From positions 13,268-46,714 of the forward strand of contig JAKVBY010000060.1 of the NCBI GenBank assembly GCA_022446825.1: 33,447 nucleotides of DNA, written 5' to 3'. Shown here piece by piece: positions 16,084 through 25,428 of the stretch. The notes below the pieces were generated by a model, which was given only the letters and a program-made list of their open reading frames with translations, did not search any database and had not been told where the DNA came from. Position 1 is the first letter of the stretch. Each line of letters opens with the position of its first letter. The stretch is from Pirellulaceae bacterium. GTDB taxonomy: Bacteria; Planctomycetota; Planctomycetia; Pirellulales; Pirellulaceae. A program made the position numbers and the translations under genes.

Positions 16084-17016
16084 TTATCGCTTGTGCCAAG
16101 GCTCCGTCAGTGGCTTGGCCCCATTTAATTCAGCGTACCCAACTCCCGTCGTACCGCTTGGGGTTGGGCCCTGATAGCGAGGATCGACCGGATCGCGTGC
16201 TGGCTGCCAACGGACATCACAAGAGAGGCGGGTCCGCCCCTGGGACGAGTGATTGTCCAAGCTGCCGTGCAACAGGGTCATACTAAACACGATGACGTCC
16301 CCCGCACGAAAGTCCGTCGTCAAAAGATGCACTCCCCGCTGGCGTGCCAATTCATCCGGCGCAGTCGACAGCTGCACCTGAGGTGTCTCATTGGACGCAT
16401 AATCTACTTGGCGTGCTGCTCCAATTAGGTCATTAAAATGATTTGACCCCTCAACGACCATGAGCGGACCTTCCACAACGGGCACATCCCCCAATGGCGT
16501 CCAGGCGGTATAAATGCTCTCGGAACCACGGGCAAAGAATGGATGATCGTAGTGCAAATCCGTCGCTTGCCCTGGAACTCCAGGACGCAGAAACAGATAG
16601 TCGTGAGCCTGACTTGCTTCGCCACACAGGGCGTCCATAACGCGTTGTATTTTGGCGCCGTGACTGACCATTCTGAGCGCTGGCCCCTCGCTTACGGATT
16701 GCCAGAAACGCCCTAGGTCATCAACCGTTTCCCGACGGCGACTCGCCCCCGTGAAGCGGGCTTCACTCACAGGATGGGCGATTTCTCCGACTACGGCTAA
16801 ACGTTCAAACACTTCCATTCGCGCTGCCAAGACCTGATCTCTGTCCAACACCCCGCGCAACAACAAATAACCATCCTGATGCAAACGCTGCCGCAGCAGA
16901 TCGTCAGATTCCGCCTCAAAGTCACTCTCCCTCAGAGGTGCTAACAGATCAGCAGATAACGGACGCCCCTGAGAACGACACCCCGACACGTCGAATTGGC
17001 TCGCCTTCGTATTCAT
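16084..17016 (-). CDS. Phytanoyl-CoA dioxygenase (PhyH) family protein
   Basis: A 310-residue Fe(II)/2-oxoglutarate-dependent oxygenase of the PhyH family (PF05721). The iron triad is visible as H155-Y-D157 (in LHYDHPFF) and the distal His250 (LLHGSLDN). Arg261 or a nearby arginine (GRTRLSCDVRW) is placed to bind 2-oxoglutarate. HQDGYLLLRGVLD (46-58) is the usual N-terminal PhyH segment. There is no signal peptide, so it should act in the cytoplasm, hydroxylating a small molecule that cannot be named. The ATG at 17016 is the natural start, although no Shine-Dalgarno is evident. It is divergent from the beta-lactamase-like gene and stands alone. Confidence 0.88.
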   Translation of the reverse strand: MNTKASQFDVSGCRSQGRPLSADLLAPLRESDFEAESDDLLRQRLHQDGYLLLRGVLDRDQVLAARMEVFERLAVVGEIAHPVSEARFTGASRRRETVDDLGRFWQSVSEGPALRMVSHGAKIQRVMDALCGEASQAHDYLFLRPGVPGQATDLHYDHPFFARGSESIYTAWTPLGDVPVVEGPLMVVEGSNHFNDLIGAARQVDYASNETPQVQLSTAPDELARQRGVHLLTTDFRAGDVIVFSMTLLHGSLDNHSSQGRTRLSCDVRWQPARDPVDPRYQGPTPSGTTGVGYAELNGAKPLTEPWHKR

Positions 17017-17313
17017 GGTTTGATTCGCACTTACTTTTTCTTATTCAGGCTCATTCGCTTGTTTACAGAGCATATCGCCGGACATCCCCCAACTCCTCCG
17101 TGCGCCATGCCTCACCTGCGATTCCTCACCTGCGATTCTTGGTACCGAGGCACAACAAAACTTTCGACCGGCCCCATGCACCTGTTCACAACCACCAAGG
17201 GCTATACTAGTGAGGGCCATCTGCCCACCTCGCCTGATGTTTGCGGTGATTATAAACGTAAGCTGAGGTACTACCAGAAGGCAGACAGGCTTCAGATCAC
17301 TAAGGACGACAAA
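17017..17313. promoter_or_regulatory. Divergent promoter region
   Basis: About 300 bases separate the divergent PhyH and beta-lactamase-like starts and must contain both promoters. A TATACT at 17203-17208 could be a -10 element for the plus strand, but no matching -35 is well placed. The 14-bp repeat at 17110-17137 lies within. A long open frame (from 16996) crosses the region in phase with the downstream gene but looks non-coding before 17314. Confidence 0.35.
17110..17137. repeat. Exact 14-bp tandem repeat, two copies
   Basis: CCTCACCTGCGATT is repeated twice with no mismatch and no gap, between two divergent genes. It is another of the 14-15-bp intergenic mini-repeats of this window. Confidence 0.8.
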
Positions 17314-18441
17314 ATGCTCTTCTCCAAGCTACAATCCTTGCGCATTCCAGTCGCAATCGCCCTGCTCCTTGCCTGCCATCTGCCTGCGCACGCCGACCGG
17401 CTTTCAGATCAGGCCAGGGCGGCGATTGAACAGATTGTACATGACGAAATGGAAAGCCAGCAGGTGGTCGGCATGGCCGTAGGACTGATCCAACACGGGC
17501 AGGTCGTCTACACCAAGGGGTTTGGACTGGCAAATCGTGAACGGCAGCTTCCCGTGGGGCCACGCACTCTGTTCCGCTGGGCATCGATTTCCAAACCGTT
17601 AACTGCCTTAGCTGCCTTACAGTTGGTCGAACAAAACCGCTTGGATCTCGACGCCGATGTCTGCAAGCTGGTTCCCGAATTCCCTGCGAAAGGCAAGCCG
17701 ATCACCGTCCGCCAATTACTTTGCCATCAGTCGGGCATCGTCCACTATACCAACGGGAAACTCATTCAGACAAAGCGGTCTTACGACTCACCGCATCCCT
17801 TCGAAGACTGCATCCTGGCACTCGACACGTTCTGCGAATCCCCGCTCGTTGCGCCACCGGGAACGCAATTCTCTTATAGCACACACGCCTACATACTGCT
17901 CAGCGCCGTGGTACAACGGGCGGGTCGACAAAAATTTTCCGACCAGATCGCCGATCGGATTGCCCGACCACTCAAGATGACAACCCTGCAACCCGATTAT
18001 CAATGGAAATCTCTCCCCGCTCGAGCAGTAGGCTATCGCTCGCTCGCAGGAGAGATCGTGAGATCGACCGACACCGACGTAAGTTGGAAGTTAGGGGGAG
18101 GGGGCTTTGTCTCTAATGTCGAGGACCTGGCCTTACTCGCTGCCGGACTGATTAACGGTGAGCTCGTTTCAGGCAAGACAGAAAAACTTATGTGGACTCC
18201 ACAAACAACAATCTCAGGAAAAAACACTGAGGTCGGACTTGGATTCTTCATCAGCCAACAAAACAACAGGCTCAAAGTATTCCACAATGGCGCTCAAGAA
18301 AAGTCGCGAACTCGACTCGTTATCTACCCTCGCGAGCGACACGCCGTGGTTGTGATGTGCAACTCCGAGTATGCCAAGCCCGCTCGATTCACCACCGCCA
18401 TCTATCGAGTCCTGGCGACGCTTGCCAGAGCCGCCAATTAA
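17314..18441 (+). CDS. Exported serine beta-lactamase-like hydrolase
   Basis: A 375-residue member of the beta-lactamase/PBP4-type superfamily (PF00144), probably an esterase or peptidase rather than a resistance enzyme. A signal peptide (about 1-27, ending HADR) is followed by the three active-site motifs: S91-ISK94 (SxxK), Y188-ST190 (in place of YxN), and H324-NG326 (H/KxG). HQSGI (138-142) is also typical. The Thr where class C lactamases have Asn fits the esterase-like relatives. The start ATG at 17314 has AGGA seven bases upstream and begins the leader. The longer frame from 16996 would place over 100 residues before the leader and is rejected. No partner gene is adjacent. Confidence 0.9.
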   Translation: MLFSKLQSLRIPVAIALLLACHLPAHADRLSDQARAAIEQIVHDEMESQQVVGMAVGLIQHGQVVYTKGFGLANRERQLPVGPRTLFRWASISKPLTALAALQLVEQNRLDLDADVCKLVPEFPAKGKPITVRQLLCHQSGIVHYTNGKLIQTKRSYDSPHPFEDCILALDTFCESPLVAPPGTQFSYSTHAYILLSAVVQRAGRQKFSDQIADRIARPLKMTTLQPDYQWKSLPARAVGYRSLAGEIVRSTDTDVSWKLGGGGFVSNVEDLALLAAGLINGELVSGKTEKLMWTPQTTISGKNTEVGLGFFISQQNNRLKVFHNGAQEKSRTRLVIYPRERHAVVVMCNSEYAKPARFTTAIYRVLATLARAAN

Positions 18442-19064
18442 CGCCATGGCTGACCGACTGCCAACGCATCCCTACTGAGTAGACCTCTGGATGCTCGCCT
18501 CCTCAAACGAACATCAAACCCAAGAGAAAAGTACGCGGCGCAGCGAGGTAGCGTCAGCAATCCAACTGGTTGCTGACCTGCGTTTTCTTAATCCGCGAAC
18601 GTGCGATTACTTTGCTTGCTGGAGACGACCAAAAGCGGACAGTAATCAACCGCCGCACGAATTGGGCCGCATCCCGCTTGAGTCCCGCCAAGCTGCCCCG
18701 CATTCGATTGTCGCAACATGCGATGCTATCGCAGCCACCATTATGGATAAAACTCGCAATCCTTCAGACCGCCTTGGAGTAGACTTACTCCGCGCCCGCT
18801 GCGTCTTTTCAGAAGTGGGTTTTACGCATGAATAATTCATTACAAATATAATTACAAAGCCATACAAACGAAGCGTTAAAATTTGTTAAGATCAAACGTC
18901 TGCACCTAAATGGATATCTCGTGGCCGCACTTACTCGCTTTAAAATATCGCATTACTTGAAAGTGCGACAAGGAACGGCGGGACCTGAAGAGATCCCAGC
19001 CCACAAACCAATGCCCGCTTGCTGAGTGGGGTAGACCACGAGGAATCAACAAAGCTGCAAGTAA
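18442..19064. other. Intergenic region upstream of the cytochrome module
   Basis: About 620 bases contain no gene that can be supported. A clearly AT-rich patch at about 18830-18900 may hold the promoter for the cytochrome/DUF1552 pair. No exact consensus or terminator was found. Confidence 0.45.
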
Positions 19065-21452
19065 ATGAAATACCCCGCAATTCTTTTCGTATTCCTCTGC
19101 CTCTTGCCAAGAACAGCCGCCGCTGACTCGTTTCAGCAGTCGATCGCGCCCCTCATCAAAACCTCATGTCTTGCGTGCCATGCAGAGGACACGGAAACGA
19201 ACCTCAACCTTGCTGCGCTCGAATACAATCTCTCCGACAAACAGGTCTTTGGCATCTGGGAAAAAGTACTCGATCGCGTACGAGCTGGCGAGATGCCTCC
19301 CAAAACCGCAGAGCCTCTTGATCCGGAGCAACAGAAAACAGCACTGAATGCATTACATCAAGACCTGCTGGCGGCCAGCCTGGCAAATCAACAAAAAGTC
19401 GGCCGTGTTCCAGCGCGGCGGCTGACCAAACTCGAACTCGGCTACACACTCCGTGATTTACTCCGGATCGAGGGCGATGTCACGCGCAGCATTCCGGATG
19501 AAGTTGAAGCCGGCAGCTTCGATAACGTAGGGTCGACCCAGCGCATTTCCGCCGTGCATATGGAGAGTTACCTGCAGGCAGCAGATGCAGCACTTGGACT
19601 GGCAATCAATCTGCGTCGTCAATCAAGTCATCGCAGCACAACCGACTTTGCCTGGCTGGAGGAATGGCATGAGAAGCCTGCCAATTTAGGTGGTAGCATC
19701 ACACGAAAACTCGCTTCGGGCAACGGCATCGCGTTATTTCGAGATGTCGATTACCTCACATCCTTTCGAGTTCATGTCACAACTCCGGGAATCCACCGGC
19801 TAACGGCAAAAGCTGCAGCCTACCAATCCGAAGACCCTGTCACCGCTAAGCTCATTGTGAAGAATCGAACGGGTGAAGCAAATCTTATCCATGCGATCGA
19901 CCTGGAACCGGGAAAGCCTGCCACGATTGTTGTTGATACATTTTTACGGCCAGGCGACACGCCCTACCTGACCTTCGACATGGGAGGCGTCGAACCGTTT
20001 GGTGCGATTCTGGCTGCCGGCGGTACAAAAAACTATCGTGGCCGAGGGATAGCGATTATGTCTCAAGAATGCGAAGGACCACTCTTCGACTCTTGGCCAC
20101 CCTCCAGCAGTCGTGAACTCCTCCGCGGCCTGAAACTAGCTGATGCCTCTGGCGATGGAAAAGGACCTTTTAAGACCCAACTCTCCCAAAATCCGCTACA
20201 GCACGTCGCTGAGATTGCTCAGTACTTGGCACCGCGTGCCTTTCGACGCCCGCCCGAGGAAAAAGAACTACAACCGTTCATCGATCTCGCCAAGCCAGCA
20301 ATCCAAGAGGAGCGGGATTTTTTAGACGTTTTACAGGTGACCCTGCGAGCTATGCTCAGTTCACCACAGTTCCTCTTACTGGGTGGCGAGGCGGGACCAT
20401 TGGACGATTATGCGTTGGCAGAGCGACTCTCCTACTTTCTTTGGAAAAGCCTGCCCGACGAAGAATTGTTCGCCCTGGCTCATCAAAACCAGCTCTCTAC
20501 ACCCGACGTACTTGCCGCGCAGGTCGAACGCATGCTGGCCGATGAAAAATCGCATCGCATGGTGCAAGATTTTCTTGGGCAATGGTTGATGCTCTATCAG
20601 ATAAACGCCACCACACCGGACGAAAGCCTGTATCCGGAATATGACGAACTACTCGGCAAGGCCATTCCCACGGAACCCGAGCTATTCTTTGCCGAACTGA
20701 TCCACCAGAACTTGAGTCTTGCCAATCTGATCGACTCCGAGTTCACTTTCCTGAACCGTCGTCTTGCGGAGCACTATGCCATTCCCAATATCACCGGTCA
20801 GCATTTCCGTCGGGTAGAACTCCCAGCGAAGAGTCCACGGGGCGGGCTGTTAACCCAAGCGGCCATTCTTAAAACAACGGCCAACGGCACCACGACGTCG
20901 CCGGTAACACGCGGCAACTTCGTCCTGACGAACTTCCTCGGAACGCCCCCTCCTCCACCCCCTCCGGCGGTTGGATCGATTGAACCAGACACCCGAGGCA
21001 AAACAACGATCCGCGAAATCCTGGCCGCTCATCGTACGATTGAGACCTGTAACCAATGCCATCGCGAAATCGACCCGCCCGGATTCGCCCTAGAAAACTT
21101 TGATCCCATCGGCGGGTTCCGTACCACCTATCGAGCCAGTGGTGGCGGGCTGCTCTCCATCTTTTCTGGGAAAAGCTACGGCCAAGGGCCGGCCGTCGAT
21201 CCCAGTGGAATCACCGCAGACGGTAAACCATTCTCCGGAATCGAGGAATTTAAACAGCATCTACTCGCCCAGCAGGATCAGATCGCCAAACATTTTATTT
21301 CCCAATTACTCGTCTATGCGACAGGAGGGGAGATCGAGTTTGCCGATCGCGCTGAAATTGACGTGATCAGTGAGCGCAGCGGCGCGCATGGTTTTCGATT
21401 AAAAGACATCTTTCATGCAATTGTGCAAAGCAAGATATTTCGCAACAAATAA
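19065..21452 (+). CDS. PSCyt/DUF1587-DUF1592-DUF1588-DUF1585 cytochrome-type protein
   Basis: A 795-residue exported planctomycete protein. The signal peptide is about 1-20, then a cytochrome-c-like domain with C35-LA-CH39 and GEMPP. DUF1587 (PF07626) follows at about 115-185 (RRLTKLELGYTLRDLL). A beta-rich carbohydrate-binding-like insert comes next, then DUF1595/DUF1592 with FRRPPEEKE, LSYFLWKSLPDE and VQDFLGQWL. DUF1588 (PF07627) shows HYAIP, RGGLLTQAAILKTTANGT and a proline run. A second haem-type site is C662-NQ-CH666, followed by DPPGFALENFDPIG. DUF1585 (PF07624) ends the protein. Domain order and length are standard. The ATG at 19065 starts the leader, with no strong Shine-Dalgarno. 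It precedes DUF1552 by 94 bases, the usual pair. Function is unknown, probably envelope electron transfer. Confidence 0.93.
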   Translation: MKYPAILFVFLCLLPRTAAADSFQQSIAPLIKTSCLACHAEDTETNLNLAALEYNLSDKQVFGIWEKVLDRVRAGEMPPKTAEPLDPEQQKTALNALHQDLLAASLANQQKVGRVPARRLTKLELGYTLRDLLRIEGDVTRSIPDEVEAGSFDNVGSTQRISAVHMESYLQAADAALGLAINLRRQSSHRSTTDFAWLEEWHEKPANLGGSITRKLASGNGIALFRDVDYLTSFRVHVTTPGIHRLTAKAAAYQSEDPVTAKLIVKNRTGEANLIHAIDLEPGKPATIVVDTFLRPGDTPYLTFDMGGVEPFGAILAAGGTKNYRGRGIAIMSQECEGPLFDSWPPSSSRELLRGLKLADASGDGKGPFKTQLSQNPLQHVAEIAQYLAPRAFRRPPEEKELQPFIDLAKPAIQEERDFLDVLQVTLRAMLSSPQFLLLGGEAGPLDDYALAERLSYFLWKSLPDEELFALAHQNQLSTPDVLAAQVERMLADEKSHRMVQDFLGQWLMLYQINATTPDESLYPEYDELLGKAIPTEPELFFAELIHQNLSLANLIDSEFTFLNRRLAEHYAIPNITGQHFRRVELPAKSPRGGLLTQAAILKTTANGTTTSPVTRGNFVLTNFLGTPPPPPPPAVGSIEPDTRGKTTIREILAAHRTIETCNQCHREIDPPGFALENFDPIGGFRTTYRASGGGLLSIFSGKSYGQGPAVDPSGITADGKPFSGIEEFKQHLLAQQDQIAKHFISQLLVYATGGEIEFADRAEIDVISERSGAHGFRLKDIFHAIVQSKIFRNK

Positions 21453-21546
21453 CACTCACCAACGCAAGCCACTTGCAACAAAAACAGATCCAGACACACC
21501 GCCGAGTTCCTGCGGGAAGTGTATTTAATCTCTGGGAGAATTCTGA

Positions 21547-22806
21547 ATGTTCCAACCTCTGGATCGACGTACTCTACTGAAAGCTTCTGGTGTTTCGTTA
21601 GCACTGCCGCTCCTCGAGTCGATGCAGCCGGCCTGTGCGGCGATTGACCAGAAGCCTCCCCAACGGCTGGTCTTTATCTGCACCACGCTCGGCCTCCATC
21701 CGCCGCTGCTATGGCCTAAAAAATCGGGTCCGGACTATGAATTGACTCCCTATCTGGAATTACTGAAAGAACACCGAGAGGACTTCACACTTTTTTCCGG
21801 TCTGTCTCACCAAGACCAAACGGGCCGTCAACCGCACGATAGTGAGATGACTTGGCTGACCTCAGCACGTAAGCCTGGGATGGGTGGCTTTCGCAACACC
21901 ATCTCCATCGATCAAGTGGCCGCAAGTCGGCTGGGGCATGTGACGCGTTATCCTTCCATCTCACTGGGAACCGTCAAGACACAAAGCCAGTCCTATACCA
22001 ATGGTGGCGTCATGATTCCGGCCCAAACCAGCCCCTCCCAACTCTTTGCCCAACTGTTCTTGGAAGGCAAGCCGAAGGAATTACGAGCACAGAAGCAAAA
22101 GCTGGGGGACGGGAAAAGCATTCTCGACGAACTGGGAACTCAGGCAAATGTCCTGCGGCGCAAGACCAGTGGAGCCGACAACCACTTACTGAACGATTTC
22201 TTCGATTCAGTCCGTGAGGCTGAAACCAATATCGCCGCGGTTCAGGGATGGATCGATCAACCCAAGCCTCGGGTGTCTACCAAGCAACCCTCAGACATTC
22301 CCGACAATGCCGACATCATCGGCCGGGCACGGCTATTACTGGATCTCGTGCCGCTGATCGTCCAAACGGATTCGACACGTGTAGTTAGTATTATGATCCA
22401 AGACCACTACGCGGTACCCAAGGTGGCCGGGGTGACCGGCAATCATCACAATCTTTCCCATCACGGTCAGGACACGTCAAAAATCCAACAACTGCAGAAA
22501 ATTGAAACGGAAATTGTAGAGTCTTTCGCCAGCTTGCTCGGCCAAATGAAAGACAAAGCAGAGATGGGGACAAACCTGCTGGCAAGTACCGCGGTTCTCT
22601 TTGGTAGCAATCTCGGCAACGCCAACGCACACCATGCCCGAAATCTGCCAATTTTTCTTGCCGGTGGCGGTTTCTCACATGGGCGTTATGTCGTGCGAGA
22701 CCAAAAAGACAACACGCCGCTGTGCAACCTATTCCTCACCATGCTAAATCAAGCCGGGCTTCCTATCGAAACGTTCGGACAAAGCAACAGCAACTTGACC
22801 TGGTAA
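21547..22806 (+). CDS. DUF1552 family exported protein
   Basis: A 419-residue DUF1552 protein (PF07586), the regular partner of DUF1587/1592-type cytochromes. The leader has a twin-arginine motif, RRTLLKASG (7-15), and a hydrophobic core to about 32, so Tat export is likely. Recognisable segments are FICTTLGLHPPLLWP, FSGLSHQDQTGRQPHDSE, SIDQVAASRLG and, near the end, GSNLGNANAHHARNLPIFLAGG. Like DUF1501, the family is thought to be related to the sulfatase-type fold, but no reaction is known. The ATG at 21547 has GGGAG eight bases upstream. It is co-directional with and closely follows the cytochrome gene. Confidence 0.93.
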   Translation: MFQPLDRRTLLKASGVSLALPLLESMQPACAAIDQKPPQRLVFICTTLGLHPPLLWPKKSGPDYELTPYLELLKEHREDFTLFSGLSHQDQTGRQPHDSEMTWLTSARKPGMGGFRNTISIDQVAASRLGHVTRYPSISLGTVKTQSQSYTNGGVMIPAQTSPSQLFAQLFLEGKPKELRAQKQKLGDGKSILDELGTQANVLRRKTSGADNHLLNDFFDSVREAETNIAAVQGWIDQPKPRVSTKQPSDIPDNADIIGRARLLLDLVPLIVQTDSTRVVSIMIQDHYAVPKVAGVTGNHHNLSHHGQDTSKIQQLQKIETEIVESFASLLGQMKDKAEMGTNLLASTAVLFGSNLGNANAHHARNLPIFLAGGGFSHGRYVVRDQKDNTPLCNLFLTMLNQAGLPIETFGQSNSNLTW

Positions 22807-23248
22807 CAAGTCCACAAGCACTTAGGCCGCCCCAACTCTGCCCATTGCAATCAACTTCCAAACGGGAAGCCAAAAAACGACCGCAGAGGACTTCCCCATT
22901 CCAGTGATTCAAACGACCTGCAGCACCCTTGTCACCGTCGTGGTGCTCCTCTCCTCACATATTTCAAAAGTAGCGGCCAGCAAAACGAGTTGGCGGATCC
23001 CGCAAACTTTGCTACACGCGTCGGGCAATTCAACCTGTCAGTTTGATCTGGTGGTATGCGTGATCCCTTTCCACAAATTTCCTTAGCGGTCCAACGCAAC
23101 CTTCTGCGCCAGTATTTTTTGGCAAGGACTTGCTTGACAAAGCATGGGGGCCACAGCCAACATAACGGGTGGCCGCATTGAAAAGCGAGGAAAATTAACT
23201 CGCAGCAGACGGCTTTTTTGAGCTGCCTAACGCGACAGCAGGTCTTGT
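22807..23248. other. Intergenic region
   Basis: About 440 bases lie between DUF1552 and the beta-helix gene. No gene, strong hairpin or repeat was seen. The promoter of the beta-helix gene is presumably here. Confidence 0.45.
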
Positions 23249-25078
23249 ATGAATCTGAGAAACCTTGAAGCCTCCATCGTGGCAGCGATCATCCTTGCCG
23301 GAACGACTCACCTGAGCGCAGAGCCTTTCGCTCCAGTGACGGCCAGTACCGCTTGGCTGGGGGGGAGCAACGTGGTGGAACACGGCGCCATTCCCAACGA
23401 CGGCCAAGATGACACGGCTGCGGTGCAGGCAGCAATCGCAGCAGCCTCCGGGAGCAACAACAAAACGCTTCTTTTCCCTGGTGGTAAGTTCCGGCTTTCC
23501 ACGCTCACCTTTCCGCCCACCATGAGTGTGTTGATTCTCAACGGAACACTTCTGGAAATTCAAGACGAGGCTGTCCTGCAATTTAAAGGCCCCTTTCACG
23601 CGGGCCTTTATCACGTCTTTTCCGGCCTTGGCAAGGCACAATTCGGCGCGGGCGCCGTCAGTGAAGTCTATCCTCAGTGGTGGGGCGCCTCGCCCGCCTC
23701 CTCGGACAGCAGCCCCGCCATCAATCAAGCGATCAACTCCGCGCCGTCTCTTCCAGGTGTCAGTGTCCGGTTATCGGGCACATTCCATTGCCAGACAACG
23801 ATCCACGTCAATCGGCACCGAGTGAGGCTACTGGGCGATGGAATGTACGCTACACAGATCACCTTCAATCCAGCCACCCCGCTGGCGTTATTTGAATTCT
23901 CTCATCCAGACAAGAGCGTGATCGCCCAATGTGCCATCAGGGACATCGGGCTGGTAGGGGCAGGAGCTTACGAGGACACAAAACGCGTCCAGAAAATTGG
24001 GATCCGCATCGTCGACGCCGACATCATCGAAGTACGCAATGTCGCCATTCACAACTGGGGAGGCTGTCAGAGCATTGGACTCCAAGTGCAGGGACGCCAG
24101 TTGGTTTTAGTGGAAAACATCACGATTCTTGCGGACCAACCGATCGTGATTGACAAAAACCCTGGTAGTGATTGGATCTCCATCGACCATTCGACTTTCC
24201 GAAACACATATTTATTACCGATGGATCCAGAGGGAGCGGCCGTCACGATTACTTCGGGCGTCGCCTTGCACAACGTTGTCTTTGACGGGACCAATGCCTG
24301 GGTGAACGGAAAATATGGCCTGTACTGGGAAGACACCGAGTCGCAGGGGGTCGGCATGAATCTTTCCATAAAGAACGTCCGGATGGAGAATGGCACAACG
24401 CATGGCGGGAGCATGATTCACATCGCCCACAACTACAACTTGATGAATCTCGTCTTAGAAAATATTTACGGCTGTGGCGGTGGTGTCGGTGGAATTTATC
24501 TGCGCAACTGCACCAACGTGACACTCCAAAATATTTTTTACACTCCCGTACAAGGAAATGCGCCCGCAGGATATCTGCCCACCGCGTTGGACATTGACGA
24601 GAGTTCCTCAAACATCGCCTTGATCAACGCTTTCTGGAACGGTGGTTTGATCAAAACTGGCAAACTGATCAAAACCTTCGGCACAAACTCAAATCCAGCC
24701 CGCTACAACAATCGGTTGATCGAGGTCTATGATCGACCCGGTAATGGGCAAGGAGAGGGTCTGGTGATCTATGGGACAAAGACCTGGTGTTACAACGGCG
24801 AACTGGCGACCGGTGACATACTTTCTTTACCGATCGGCGCTGGGGCAAGAACCAAGGTGGCCCACGTCACCGTTTCCGCCAGCGACGGTGGAGACATTAA
24901 TGAAGCGGCGAACTTCCTGGTGGGAGGCCAAGGCAAAACGATCAAAATTTCCGGTACCGAAGGAACAAGCAACTCTCCCACGGCAGGCAAACTCTGTCTT
25001 GTTCCAGGAAAAACAATCGAATTGCAGAACCGCTTAGGCGCTCAAGTCGATCTCGTCATCACGCTCTTCTGGAAATAA
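23249..25078 (+). CDS. Secreted right-handed beta-helix (pectate-lyase-3-like) protein
   Basis: A 609-residue secreted protein with a pectin-lyase fold. The signal peptide is about 1-24. The start of the helix is marked by VVEHGAIPNDGQDDTAAV (42-59), a signature of the Pectate_lyase_3 family (PF12708). A second, degenerate copy (VYPQWWGASPASS near 140-152, then AINQAIN) resembles the start of phage-tail-type beta-helix proteins. Repeating turns rich in I, V and N continue to about 480. The last hundred or so residues (with CYNGELATGDILSLP and ending LVITLFWK) look like a separate beta-sandwich, possibly for carbohydrate binding or trimerisation. No catalytic residues can be named. It probably binds or cleaves a polysaccharide. 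Confidence 0.8.
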   Translation: MNLRNLEASIVAAIILAGTTHLSAEPFAPVTASTAWLGGSNVVEHGAIPNDGQDDTAAVQAAIAAASGSNNKTLLFPGGKFRLSTLTFPPTMSVLILNGTLLEIQDEAVLQFKGPFHAGLYHVFSGLGKAQFGAGAVSEVYPQWWGASPASSDSSPAINQAINSAPSLPGVSVRLSGTFHCQTTIHVNRHRVRLLGDGMYATQITFNPATPLALFEFSHPDKSVIAQCAIRDIGLVGAGAYEDTKRVQKIGIRIVDADIIEVRNVAIHNWGGCQSIGLQVQGRQLVLVENITILADQPIVIDKNPGSDWISIDHSTFRNTYLLPMDPEGAAVTITSGVALHNVVFDGTNAWVNGKYGLYWEDTESQGVGMNLSIKNVRMENGTTHGGSMIHIAHNYNLMNLVLENIYGCGGGVGGIYLRNCTNVTLQNIFYTPVQGNAPAGYLPTALDIDESSSNIALINAFWNGGLIKTGKLIKTFGTNSNPARYNNRLIEVYDRPGNGQGEGLVIYGTKTWCYNGELATGDILSLPIGAGARTKVAHVTVSASDGGDINEAANFLVGGQGKTIKISGTEGTSNSPTAGKLCLVPGKTIELQNRLGAQVDLVITLFWK

Positions 25079-25428
25079 TCTGGTTTTGACAGCCTTACCG
25101 GGGGAGCAAACAGCCTTACAAAATTCCGGACTGCCGCTGCAACCAACCTTGACGAGGGCTAGAGCGTCACTTGTCCTGCTCACAAGGTTGCTACCTCTTT
25201 CCCCTTGAAATTGACAAGCGATCTGCGCTGCGATGTATTGCATGCGCCACAGACCAGATTCCAGCTGGTCTATCCACTCGAACCAGCAGCATGCGGCCCG
25301 AGAGAAGGCAATGGTCTGCGGCCACAATCCGCTCGCGTTAACCGCTTTTAAATCATGCGGTTTCTACATTATGATGGTCACCAACAGCCACTTCTCCCCA
25401 CCATCTCGCAACATCACCTTTCACCAAC
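25079..25428. other. Intergenic region with short repeats
   Basis: About 350 bases hold a 10-bp direct repeat (ACAGCCTTAC at 25089-25098 and 25110-25119) and an 8-bp inverted repeat (CAACCTTG at 25144-25151 and CAAGGTTG at 25183-25190). No gene was recognised. The promoter of the next gene probably lies here. Confidence 0.45.

Noticed and set aside
16996-17313. N-terminal extension of the beta-lactamase-like protein
   Set aside because: The frame is open but would put 106 residues before a clear signal peptide. AGGA precedes the ATG at 17314, which is the better start.
23195-23728. 177-codon frame antisense to the beta-helix gene
   Set aside because: It lies opposite a well-supported coding region and shows glycine/arginine-rich shadow composition.
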